Below, piece after piece: positions 34,583 to 42,176 of a stretch of 64,000 nt of DNA. Below the pieces are notes generated by a model. It saw nothing but the letters and a program-made list of their open reading frames with translations. It ran no database searches and was not told where the DNA came from. Location: positions 205,643-269,642 of the forward strand of contig NZ_QLLL01000009.1 of the NCBI RefSeq assembly GCF_003259335.1, given 5' to 3'. The position numbers were made by a program, and so were the translations under genes. This stretch comes from Chitinophaga skermanii. Its GTDB lineage: Bacteria > Bacteroidota > Bacteroidia > Chitinophagales > Chitinophagaceae. The stretch's first letter is position 1. Every line of letters starts with the position of its first letter.

Positions 34583-36043
34583 ATGAAACGGCTATATGCT
34601 ATGGCACTGGCATTTTGCATTGTGCAAACAGCTTCCGCACAAAAATGGAAAGCTGCTGTAACGCGCGCAAACAGTGTATTTTCTTATCAAAACGATCAAT
34701 ATTTCGAGTTCGATTCCAAGGAAAAATACTTTAGTCATGGTAGCTTACCATGGTCTACGTACGACAATAACGCGCAAGGTGAATTGCTTATCAAACCCAA
34801 TCAATTTCAATCATATACAGCCACCGCACATCGCAAGCAAACGTATACGCAATTTGACAGTACAGCCCTTAGCCTATATGATGCTACTACAGCCACCTTC
34901 CTTCCCCGTACAATACAACAATTGGAGCAATACCCTTTCGTAATAGCCCAATACACCCCGAAGTATTTGCTGGAAATGATCTTGCAGCAACCGGGCAAAG
35001 TAAAGGCACATAAGCAGAAAGATGGTTTACACGTTACGTATGCGCAAGATTCGTTGAATAGTTACGAAATAATCATAAAAAACAATAAAGTAACAGAAGC
35101 ACGTTACCATTACACGCACGATATATTTGGCGATGCTACAACAAGCATTACTTATGCACCCTATGTAGCCACCGCGGTTGATAAAAAACAAAAACCGGCC
35201 TATTACTCCCCCCTTACTACCACTTCGGAATTTGGTAAGGTGATGAAATCGACCAGTATTAAGGCGGTTGACCATGTAAAACCGGTTGTGTCGCCATATG
35301 TGGATTCGAGTGTAATGAAAGCCATGGAAGAGGTGAATTACGAACCGGTGATTACGCAGTACCAGGAGCATATTTACTTGTTGGAGTTTAAAGGATCATC
35401 ATCCCGTTCTAACTTAATCGAATTCAATGATTATTTTTTAGTAGCAGATGCACCGTTGAATACGAAATTCGGTGATGCTATTGTAAATGCGGCGAAGATG
35501 ATTAACCCGGAAAAGCCTATCCGTTACTTTAGTTTTACCCATCACCATCCATGGTCGATAGGTGGAATGAGAAGCTTGGTAGCAGCTGGTGCAACTGTAT
35601 TTACTCATCCCACGAATGCTGCCTTTATCAATGAAATAGTCAACTTCCCACATACACTGCAACCCGATTCGCTCAGTATCCACCCGGTAAGCCTAAAAAC
35701 AGAGAGCATTGAAACTGTTCGTACGTTAAAAGACAGCACCCTAGAAATGCAAATCATTCACATTGGTGCAGAAAGCGAGCATACAGATGATTACTTCGTG
35801 TATTACTTCCCACAATTACAATTACTCATCGAGGGCGACCTAGTGTGGATAGCCAACAATGGAGATATGAAACCTGCCATTGCACGTCAAAAAGGTTTGT
35901 ATGATGCGATTGTGAAAAGAAACTTGGCGGTGAAGAAGATCATGCAAAACTGGCCGATCATGAATGATAACTACAAAGTGAAGAGCATGGTGACGTTTAC
36001 AGAATTGGAGAACAGCGTAAAACTATTGAGCGCCAAACAGTAA
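34583..36043 (+). CDS. Secreted metallo-beta-lactamase-fold protein with altered metal site
   Basis: A 486-residue protein with a signal peptide (MKRLYAMALAFCIVQTASAQ). The C-terminal half has the MBL-fold pattern, but the metal motif H-x-H-x-D-H reads FTHHHPWSIGG near residue 319, so the aspartate and final histidine are replaced by W and S. The later ligands in AESEHTDDYFVYYFP and LLIEGDLVW are kept. It therefore has a partial metal site, possibly a non-hydrolytic or sensor role, though a mononuclear enzyme is possible. Residues 20-280 resemble no domain I can name. It is on the same strand as the PorP gene but ends with a different context. Confidence 0.82.
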   Translation: MKRLYAMALAFCIVQTASAQKWKAAVTRANSVFSYQNDQYFEFDSKEKYFSHGSLPWSTYDNNAQGELLIKPNQFQSYTATAHRKQTYTQFDSTALSLYDATTATFLPRTIQQLEQYPFVIAQYTPKYLLEMILQQPGKVKAHKQKDGLHVTYAQDSLNSYEIIIKNNKVTEARYHYTHDIFGDATTSITYAPYVATAVDKKQKPAYYSPLTTTSEFGKVMKSTSIKAVDHVKPVVSPYVDSSVMKAMEEVNYEPVITQYQEHIYLLEFKGSSSRSNLIEFNDYFLVADAPLNTKFGDAIVNAAKMINPEKPIRYFSFTHHHPWSIGGMRSLVAAGATVFTHPTNAAFINEIVNFPHTLQPDSLSIHPVSLKTESIETVRTLKDSTLEMQIIHIGAESEHTDDYFVYYFPQLQLLIEGDLVWIANNGDMKPAIARQKGLYDAIVKRNLAVKKIMQNWPIMNDNYKVKSMVTFTELENSVKLLSAKQ

Positions 36044-36076
36044 CAATACGTACTTTTACGAAAATTTATATACACT

Positions 36077-36547
36077 ATGATACCAAAAGTAGGCACACCG
36101 GCACCGGCTTTCGAATTATACGATACTGAGAAAAACAAAGTATCATTGGCTGATTTTAAAGGTCAAAACGTAGTATTATTGTTCTTCCCATTAGCATTTA
36201 CGGGTGTTTGTACAACTGAATTGTGCTCTGTAAGAGACAATATTGCACAATACAACAATGCAAATGCGAAAGTTTTGGGTGTATCGGTTGACTCCATCTT
36301 TACTTTGGGCAAGTTCAAAGCAGAACAAAACTTGAATTTCCCTTTATTATCGGATTTCAACAAAGTAGCAGCAGCTGATTACGGTGCATTGTATGAAAAC
36401 TTTGTGTTGGATATGAAAGGCGTAGCGAAAAGATCTGCCTTTGTAATTGATGGTGAAGGAGTTGTACAATACGCAGAAGTATTAGAATCGGCGGGCGACT
36501 TACCAAACTTCGCAGCGATTAACGAAACTTTGGCCAAATTGAACTAA
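36077..36547 (+). CDS. Peroxiredoxin (PrxQ/BCP-like)
   Basis: A 156-residue thioredoxin-fold peroxidase that reduces hydroperoxides. The peroxidatic cysteine is in FTGVCTTELC near residue 45, with a second cysteine five residues later, the PrxQ arrangement, followed by SVRDN. FPLLSDFNKVAAADYG is the usual second half motif. No signal peptide, so cytoplasmic. A -7-like TACTTTTA lies at 36051-36058 inside the end of the previous gene. The cysteine spacing also fits AhpE, which usually has one active cysteine. Confidence 0.9.
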   Translation: MIPKVGTPAPAFELYDTEKNKVSLADFKGQNVVLLFFPLAFTGVCTTELCSVRDNIAQYNNANAKVLGVSVDSIFTLGKFKAEQNLNFPLLSDFNKVAAADYGALYENFVLDMKGVAKRSAFVIDGEGVVQYAEVLESAGDLPNFAAINETLAKLN

Positions 36548-36607
36548 GCGGTAACGCTTTAAAAACGGTTAATATTCAAAAAATCGTTAAAATTTTGAAA
36601 AAATTTG

Positions 36608-36635
36608 TTGGCAAGTCATCTTTTTGGCTTGCCAA
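36608..36635 (+). terminator. Terminator after the peroxiredoxin gene
   Basis: TTGGCAAG pairs with CTTGCCAA, with a T-rich loop and a TTGTTTAT tail. Confidence 0.75.
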
Positions 36636-36670
36636 TTGTTTATATTTATACTAACTAAAAACGGGATTAT

Positions 36671-36703
36671 TTGATATAATATTTAAAAAAATTATTATCT
36701 TTG
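36671..36703 (+). promoter_or_regulatory. Bacteroidota-type promoter for the T9SS-tail protein
   Basis: TTG at 36671 and TATCTTTG at 36696-36703, 22 bases apart, fit the -33/-7 pattern. The ATG follows 8 bases after the -7 box, so the leader is very short. Confidence 0.6.
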
Positions 36704-36710
36704 ATTTACT

Positions 36711-37061
36711 ATGTTGAAAAACTCTACCCTTGTTTTGTTTATTATGCTTTGTGCTTTTACGCTCCCCGCGGTAGCGCAGAACAGAACTTCCCCTACCCAT
36801 TCGGAGGGCGGTAGCAAGTTTGTGAAACTTTACCCCAATCCTGCCACCACGAAGATCAATTTCGAAATACAAACACAAAACGACAAAGCGTACGAAATTA
36901 TTGTATACAACTTCTTAGGTAAGAAGATGGATCACTTAAAAAGCATTGTAGCACGCACTGAATTACAATTAGATAATTACTATAGCGGCGTATACATCTA
37001 TCAACTTCGTGATCGCTCTGGCGCTGTATTAGAATCCGGCAAATTCAACGTTGTAAAATAA
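36711..37061 (+). CDS. Stand-alone T9SS type-A sorting-domain protein
   Basis: A 116-residue protein with a signal peptide (MLKNSTLVLFIMLCAFTLPAVAQ) and then almost only a T9SS C-terminal sorting domain. The KLYPNPATTKINFEIQ motif at about 39-54 and the SGVYIYQLRDRSGAVLESGKFNVVK end (quoted in part by its start) are typical. Only some 16 residues separate the signal peptide from the sorting domain. Either a minimal secreted protein, or the end of a larger protein whose body has been lost. Its own promoter argues for a real gene. Confidence 0.85.
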   Translation: MLKNSTLVLFIMLCAFTLPAVAQNRTSPTHSEGGSKFVKLYPNPATTKINFEIQTQNDKAYEIIVYNFLGKKMDHLKSIVARTELQLDNYYSGVYIYQLRDRSGAVLESGKFNVVK

Positions 37062-37363
37062 TACCTACAACTTCCTAACAACCAATTATCCAAGTTACTT
37101 TACCATCTCATTACCACTTCTTTCATTACAACTTACTTATCTTCCCTATTACCTTCCCATTCCATCTTCCATCTTGGGTAAGCATTATCGTCATTATCGT
37201 ATCTATCCCACAAAGTCCGCATAATGCCGTCCCTATCACCAGCAATTGACCTACAAGCCAAACACGGATAAGCTCTATATATCCTCCCTTTTATCCTCGA
37301 GTTTATTGCTATTTACTAAGCACTTAACCTTATTGTACCTCCCCTGTTAATTTACTATAAGTA

Positions 37364-37446
37364 CAAAGTAACTTCCAAGTACTCTCCATGTAGTTTTCAT
37401 GTAACTCCCATGTAAAATCCATGTAACCGCCATGTAAATCCATGTA
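37364..37446 (+). repeat. 11-bp phased heptamer array, copy B
   Basis: Heptamers start at 37375 (CCAAGTA), 37386, 37397, 37408, 37419, 37430 and 37440 (all YCATGTA). Five steps are 11 bp and the last is 10. A weaker unit CAAAGTA at 37364 keeps the phase. Spacers are CTCT, GTTT, ACTC, AAAT, ACCG and AAT. Confidence 0.88.
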
Positions 37447-37503
37447 GCTTCATCAATATCACATCGATACAACATGTATGTACTATAGTATTTTACCTAT
37501 CCC

Positions 37504-37558
37504 CCCTTATAATACCCTTATAATACCCTTATAATACCCTTATAATACCCTTATATCC
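37504..37558 (+). repeat. 11-bp tandem repeat CCCTTATAATA, five units
   Basis: Four identical units CCCTTATAATA start at 37504, 37515, 37526 and 37537, with a fifth, changed unit at 37548. It lies between the heptamer array and the two-hairpin block. Confidence 0.92.
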
Positions 37559-37589
37559 TCCCTAACTCCCCTAAACCGCAACAAACTCC

Positions 37590-37735
37590 CACCAATAGCC
37601 CCACCACCGCCCTTCACCACAGTAGCACCAAAGCTCCATCGACATCCCGATAAAACGGCGACGCAGTCTTTCGCCGTTTTTCCTCCTTTCTTTGGTTACT
37701 TTCTTTGGAGAAGCAAAGAAAGTAACAAATAGGAT
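37590..37735 (-). repeat. Dispersed two-hairpin repeat, copy B
   Basis: The reverse complement of this block matches 4833-4985. Hairpin 1 (37695-37726) pairs GTTACTTTCTTTG with CAAAGAAAGTAAC exactly as in copy A. Hairpin 2 (37652-37680) has the stem AAAACGGCGA / TCGCCGTTTT with the same loop AAGACTGCG, read on the minus strand. Confidence 0.88.
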
Positions 37736-37812
37736 AATAGCTATAGCAACCTAACCGATGCCCCACCAGGAAAATTTCCTTTCAACAACTCCCCCGGGAT
37801 ATACACCAACAA

Positions 37813-37845
37813 AAAAAGCCTTTCCCGGAAGGAAAAGGCTTTTTC
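37813..37845. terminator. Terminator after the RlmI-like gene
   Basis: AAAAAGCCTTTCC and GGAAAAGGCTTTTT form a near-perfect stem, flanked by A- and T-runs, in a position serving the minus-strand gene starting at 39042. Confidence 0.8.
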
Positions 37846-37869
37846 AACTATTTATTGGCCTCGCGGCTA

Positions 37870-39042
37870 TTAAGATACTTCTACGATCAAGAACTTCAAA
37901 TACGTTGTATTATCGATGTTCCATTGGATCGGGTGGTCTTGTGCTTGTGTTTGGAAGGTTACTTGGCGAATCTTCTTTTTTGCATCCTTAGCAGCCATAT
38001 CGATGATTTCGAGGAACAACGATGGCGGAACCAAGTTTGTACAAGAAGCTGTTACTAAGAAGCCACCTGGTTTCAGCAATTTCATGCCACGGAGGTTGAT
38101 TTCCTTGTAACCCGTGATCGCTTTTTGAATGTTTTCGCGGCTTTTAGTGAAAGCCGGCGGATCTAGGATCACCACGTCAAACTTCTTCTCCTCTTTGGTC
38201 CATGCTTTTAACACGTCGAAAGCATTTACCGCTTGGAACTTACAGATATCGCTTAAACCATTCAATTCAGCGTTTTTACGTGCTGTATTGATGGCTGTTT
38301 CAGAAATATCTAAGCCCAATACACTTTTCGCACCGTAATAGCCGGCATGACAAGAGAAAGTACCCGTGTAGCTGAATGCTTCCAGTACGTCGGCGCCCTT
38401 CACAATATGCTCAATCTCGCGGCGGTTATCTTGTTGATCCAAAAAATAACCAGTTTTCTGACCATTTACGATATCAACATGGAACTGTAAACCGTTCTCG
38501 TTGATAATGATGTTGGTGTCGAATGGCTCGGAAAGGAAGCCTTTAATTTGTTCTAAACCCTCTAATTCACGTACAGGAACGTCGTTGCGTTCGTAGATGC
38601 CTTTGGGTTTAAATATTCTATTCAAAGCATTCACAATCGCACCTTTCCAACGATCGATACCTAATGCTAAGGTTTGAATAACGAAATAATCATTGAATTT
38701 ATCAATCACCAACGCCGGTAAATCGTCTGCCTCACCAAATACAAGGCGACAGTTTTCCACATAACCTAGCTTCTGGCGGTAAATCCACGCTTTCATAAGG
38801 CGGTTGTAGAAAAATTCGTCGTTAATGACTTCATTTTTATCCCGAGAAAGAATACGAACGATGATCTGCGATTGCGGGTTGATATAACCTCTACCTACAA
38901 AAAAACCATTGTGCGTGAATACTTCCACTATATCACCAGGCGTAACATCGCCCTGGATATCGCCAACCTCGTTGCCGAATACCCAAGGGTGGCCGTTTAA
39001 CACCCTGTTTTGAATCTTCTTCTTTAAAAAAACTTTTGTCAT
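37870..39042 (-). CDS. Class I rRNA methyltransferase, RlmI-like
   Basis: A 390-residue protein with an N-terminal PUA-type RNA-binding domain (LKKKIQNRVLNGHPWVFGNEV region, residues 5-80) and a C-terminal SAM domain. The start is the ATG of MTKVFLKK (39042); the frame opens 8 codons upstream at MLFLPLH. Catalytic marks are ILDPPAFTKSRE near residue 290 and the ASCTN loop near 334. RlmI methylates a cytosine of 23S rRNA (m5C1962 in E. coli). The target here is inferred from the family. Confidence 0.87.
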   Translation of the reverse strand: MTKVFLKKKIQNRVLNGHPWVFGNEVGDIQGDVTPGDIVEVFTHNGFFVGRGYINPQSQIIVRILSRDKNEVINDEFFYNRLMKAWIYRQKLGYVENCRLVFGEADDLPALVIDKFNDYFVIQTLALGIDRWKGAIVNALNRIFKPKGIYERNDVPVRELEGLEQIKGFLSEPFDTNIIINENGLQFHVDIVNGQKTGYFLDQQDNRREIEHIVKGADVLEAFSYTGTFSCHAGYYGAKSVLGLDISETAINTARKNAELNGLSDICKFQAVNAFDVLKAWTKEEKKFDVVILDPPAFTKSRENIQKAITGYKEINLRGMKLLKPGGFLVTASCTNLVPPSLFLEIIDMAAKDAKKKIRQVTFQTQAQDHPIQWNIDNTTYLKFLIVEVS

Positions 39043-39207
39043 GGTGTGCAAAGGTAAGAAAAGCAACAGGTTGAAGCGCTAATTTTGCACCCGCTTATTA
39101 AAATTCTACCTTCGCAGGGTAAAAACAAGGACTAATGTCAATTTGACGGGCAAAAATGCATTGGCAAAGTTCTTGACTAGTTCATCCACAGGAGAAATTT
39201 TACCATT

Positions 39208-39774
39208 ATGACAGAAAAAGATATGCAAGCACACGAGCAAGAGAACATACCAGTTAACAATGGTATTAATGCAGACGAGAACCAAGGCGGTTCTACACAT
39301 TTGAATGAGCCAGTTGCTGAGGAAGGTGAAGTAGAAAAGCTGAAAAGTGAATTGGCTGAAATGCGTGATAAGTACTTGCGTTCTGTAGCAGAATTCGATA
39401 ACTTTAGAAAGCGTACTGCTAAAGAAAAGTTAGAACTTATTCAAACTGCCAATAAAGAGGTAATCACCGCTCTTCTTGATGTATTGGACGACAGCGAACG
39501 CGCTTCCAAACAGCTCGAAACTTCTACTGATATTCAAGCAATTAAAGATGGCGTTGTATTGGTTTTCAATAAGTTGAAAACAACCTTGCAATCCAAAGGC
39601 TTGAAAGCAATGGAAAGTATTAACCAAGAATTTGATGCCGACTTGCACGAAGCAATTACCGAAATTCCAGCTCCTACACCGGATATGGCAGGTAAAGTAA
39701 TTGACGAATTGCAGAAAGGTTACATGATAAACGATAAGATTATCCGTCACCCGAAAGTGGTGGTAGGTAAATAA
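39208..39774 (+). CDS. grpE: Nucleotide exchange factor GrpE
   Basis: A 188-residue co-chaperone that exchanges nucleotide on DnaK. It has an acidic, disordered N-terminus, a long helix (VEKLKSELAEMRDKYLR, about 42-58, then AEFDNFRKRTAKEK), and the C-terminal beta domain ending GYMINDKIIRHPKVVVGK. dnaJ follows after a 134-base gap, giving the common grpE-dnaJ pair. dnaK is not in the window. No clear CIRCE or other heat-shock operator was found upstream. Confidence 0.94.
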   Translation: MTEKDMQAHEQENIPVNNGINADENQGGSTHLNEPVAEEGEVEKLKSELAEMRDKYLRSVAEFDNFRKRTAKEKLELIQTANKEVITALLDVLDDSERASKQLETSTDIQAIKDGVVLVFNKLKTTLQSKGLKAMESINQEFDADLHEAITEIPAPTPDMAGKVIDELQKGYMINDKIIRHPKVVVGK

Positions 39775-39803
39775 TCAGCTGTCGTGCTGACAGTCGATTA
39801 TTT

Positions 39804-39825
39804 CCTGCCAAGCTAGTTTGGCAGG
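39804..39825 (+). terminator. Hairpin between grpE and dnaJ
   Basis: CCTGCCAA pairs with TTGGCAGG. It lacks a strong T-run, so it may only reduce read-through into dnaJ. A shorter stem, CTGTC/GACAG, lies just before it. Confidence 0.45.
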
Positions 39826-39908
39826 TGCTTATTTGCATAAACATTATTACTATATAATTAAAATACAAAGCCAGCGTTGTGAAACCCTGGCTTTTCAAGC
39901 GTATTCTA

Positions 39909-41084
39909 ATGTCTGCCAAAAGAGATTATTACGAAATATTAGGCGTTGCAAAAACAGCCTCACAGGATGAGATCAAAAAAGCATACCGTAAAGTGGCTAT
40001 GCAATACCATCCTGACAGAAATCCCGATAACAAGGAAGCGGAAGAGAAATTTAAAGAAGCCGCTGAAGCCTACGAAGTATTAAGCGACGCAGATAAACGC
40101 GCGCAGTACGATCGTTTTGGCCATGCCGGTGTGGGCGGTCGTGGTGGATATGGCGGCGGTAGCGGTCATATGAACATGGATGACATCTTCTCTAACTTCG
40201 GGGATATTTTTGGTGATGATATTTTCGGCAGCTTCTTCGGTGGCGGTGGCGGACAACGCGGCGGTGGCCGTGGTGGTAGCCGTGCCCGCGGAACAAGAGG
40301 TTCTAACTTGCGTATCAAAATCAAGTTAACCTATGAAGAAATCGCGAAAGGTGCCAACAAGAAAATCAAAGTAAAGAAATATGTAGGCTGCCAAACCTGT
40401 AATGGTTTAGGGGCAAAAGATAAAAACGCTTTCCAAACATGTGGAACCTGTCATGGTAGCGGGCAAGTGCGCAAAGTAACCCAAACATTCTTGGGGCAAA
40501 TGCAAACAGTTACTACCTGTCCAAACTGTAACGGCGAGGGTCAAACGATTACCAATAAATGTACTACATGTAAAGGCGAAGGCCGCGTGTATGGAGAAGA
40601 AATGGTATCGATCGACATTCCAGCTGGTGTACAAGAAGGGATGCAGCTTAGCATGACCGGTAAAGGTAATGCCGGCGAAAGAGGTGGAGCACCAGGCGAT
40701 TTATTGATATTGATAGAAGAAGAACCACATCCGGAATTACAGCGCGATGGGTTGAATGTTGCATACGATTTGCACATCTCCTTCCCCGACGCCGTATTCG
40801 GTATCCAAGTGGAGGTGCCTACCATCGATGGTAAAGCAAAAATCAAGATCCCGGCAGGTACCCAATCAGGCAAAATCTTCCGCCTGAAAGGCAAAGGTTT
40901 CCCTTCCGTAAACAGCTACGAAAAAGGTGATCAATTAATCCATGTAAACGTATGGACACCACAAAACGTAAGCAACGAGGAGAAACAAATGATCGAAAAA
41001 CTACAAGAATCAGCAAACTTCAAACCGAACCCAGAAAAATCCAGCAAAGGATTCTTCGAAAAGGTGAGAGACATTTTTAGTTGA
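39909..41084 (+). CDS. dnaJ: Chaperone DnaJ
   Basis: A 391-residue Hsp40. The start at 39909 gives MSAKRDYYEILGV; the ten codons upstream are not part of the J-domain. Parts in order: J-domain with YHPDRN (HPD) near residue 34, a G/F-rich region (about 75-130), four zinc CxxCxGxG repeats (CQTCNGLG, CGTCHGSG, CPNCNGEG, CTTCKGEG, about 162-232), then the client-binding C-terminal domains. It is full-length type I DnaJ. It ends at a strong terminator, so it closes the grpE-dnaJ unit. Confidence 0.95.
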   Translation: MSAKRDYYEILGVAKTASQDEIKKAYRKVAMQYHPDRNPDNKEAEEKFKEAAEAYEVLSDADKRAQYDRFGHAGVGGRGGYGGGSGHMNMDDIFSNFGDIFGDDIFGSFFGGGGGQRGGGRGGSRARGTRGSNLRIKIKLTYEEIAKGANKKIKVKKYVGCQTCNGLGAKDKNAFQTCGTCHGSGQVRKVTQTFLGQMQTVTTCPNCNGEGQTITNKCTTCKGEGRVYGEEMVSIDIPAGVQEGMQLSMTGKGNAGERGGAPGDLLILIEEEPHPELQRDGLNVAYDLHISFPDAVFGIQVEVPTIDGKAKIKIPAGTQSGKIFRLKGKGFPSVNSYEKGDQLIHVNVWTPQNVSNEEKQMIEKLQESANFKPNPEKSSKGFFEKVRDIFS

Positions 41085-41111
41085 TTTTTTTAATATAATT
41101 TTACGCTTCAC

Positions 41112-41149
41112 AAAAGGCGAAAGTGGTTACTTCACTGCTTTCGCCTTTT
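41112..41149 (+). terminator. Terminator after dnaJ
   Basis: AAAAGGCGAAAG pairs with CTTTCGCCTTTT around a 14-base loop, followed by TAATTTTT. Confidence 0.85.
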
Positions 41150-41161
41150 AATTTTTACGCT

Positions 41162-42103
41162 ATGGATAAATTTGAAATGTTCGAAAACCGCCTCACGAAA
41201 GTTTTCAAACACCTACGCAAAACCGCTAAACGACAAGGCGTTACTTGCTACCGCGTGTACGATAACGATCTCACGGAATTCCCGCTCAGCATAGAAATCT
41301 ATGAAGACGAACTCTACGTAGCGGAATTCAAACGCGAACATAACCTCAGCGAAGAACAATACGAAGAATGGCAACAACGCGGCATGGAAATCATGTCGAA
41401 AGTGCTCGACATCCCTATCGATAACATCTACCTCCGCGAACGTAAACGTAAAGAAAACAGGAACGATCAATACGAGAAATTATCTTTCGAAAGCCACGAA
41501 CGCATCGTGCAGGAAGATGGATTGAAGTTCAAAGTAAACCTTACCGACTACCTCGACTCGGGCCTTTTCCTAGATCATAGAATTACCCGCCACATGGTAC
41601 GTGAAATGTCGCAAGACAAAGATGTACTCAACCTTTTCTGCTATACAGGCTCTTTCTCCGTTTACGCAGCAGCCGGTGGCGCCAAAAGTGTAACCTCTGT
41701 AGATCTTTCGAAAACGTATTTAAGTTGGGCAGAAGAAAACATGCAACTCAACGATATTTACGACCCTGCGAAGCATAAATATGTACACGCCGATGTGCTC
41801 CAATACCTCGAAGATTTGAAGCTAAACAGCTTCGACCTTGTAGTTATTGATCCACCAACGTTCAGTAATAGTAAGCGTATGAAGGATTTTATGGACGTAC
41901 AACGCGATCACGTGAGCATGCTTAACAATATATTATTAGCCCTCCGCCCAGGGGGTGTTATCATCTTCAGCAACAACTACCGCAAATTCAAAATCGATGA
42001 AGCGGCGATCAATGCTAAGACCATTAAGAATATTACCGCGCAAACCATGCCGTTCGATTTCAACGGGAAGTTGATTCGACATTGTTTCCGTATCGAAAAA
42101 TGA
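41162..42103 (+). CDS. Class I SAM methyltransferase, RlmK-like
   Basis: A 313-residue protein. The start is the ATG at 41162 (MDKFEMFENRLTKVFKHL), chosen over an upstream in-frame start within the dnaJ terminator. The DPPTFSNSKRMKDFMDVQRDH segment (about 220-240, quoted in part) is the catalytic motif of the RlmK half of RlmKL, which methylates 23S rRNA G2069 to m7G. There is no RlmL half attached, as in other Bacteroidota proteins of this type. Substrate inferred from the family. Confidence 0.82.
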   Translation: MDKFEMFENRLTKVFKHLRKTAKRQGVTCYRVYDNDLTEFPLSIEIYEDELYVAEFKREHNLSEEQYEEWQQRGMEIMSKVLDIPIDNIYLRERKRKENRNDQYEKLSFESHERIVQEDGLKFKVNLTDYLDSGLFLDHRITRHMVREMSQDKDVLNLFCYTGSFSVYAAAGGAKSVTSVDLSKTYLSWAEENMQLNDIYDPAKHKYVHADVLQYLEDLKLNSFDLVVIDPPTFSNSKRMKDFMDVQRDHVSMLNNILLALRPGGVIIFSNNYRKFKIDEAAINAKTIKNITAQTMPFDFNGKLIRHCFRIEK

Positions 42104-42107
42104 TTAC

Positions 42108-42130
42108 ATGCCCGCTGTTATGGCGGGCAT
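42108..42130 (+). terminator. Terminator after the RlmK-like gene
   Basis: ATGCCCGC pairs with GCGGGCAT around a seven-base loop, followed by TTTTC. Confidence 0.7.
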
Positions 42131-42176
42131 TTTCATGTGATACCAAGCCGTTGGAAATTTTATTATTTTCGCCCGC

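Larger units (their letters stand above)
37062..37869. other. Long intergenic region carrying repeat copy B
   Basis: This 808-base gap lies between converging genes. It has no convincing gene, but contains a heptamer array (37364-37446), a second 11-bp tandem array (37504-37558), a two-hairpin block on the minus strand (37590-37735) and a terminator (37813-37845). 37062-37360 is T/C-rich and shows nothing I can identify. Confidence 0.75.

Noticed and set aside
37504..37558. Coding tandem repeat
   Set aside because: An 11-bp period is not a multiple of three, and no frame is open across the array with its flanks.
39043..39207. CIRCE-type heat-shock operator before grpE
   Set aside because: I looked for the TTAGCACTC/GAGTGCTAA pair and did not find it.
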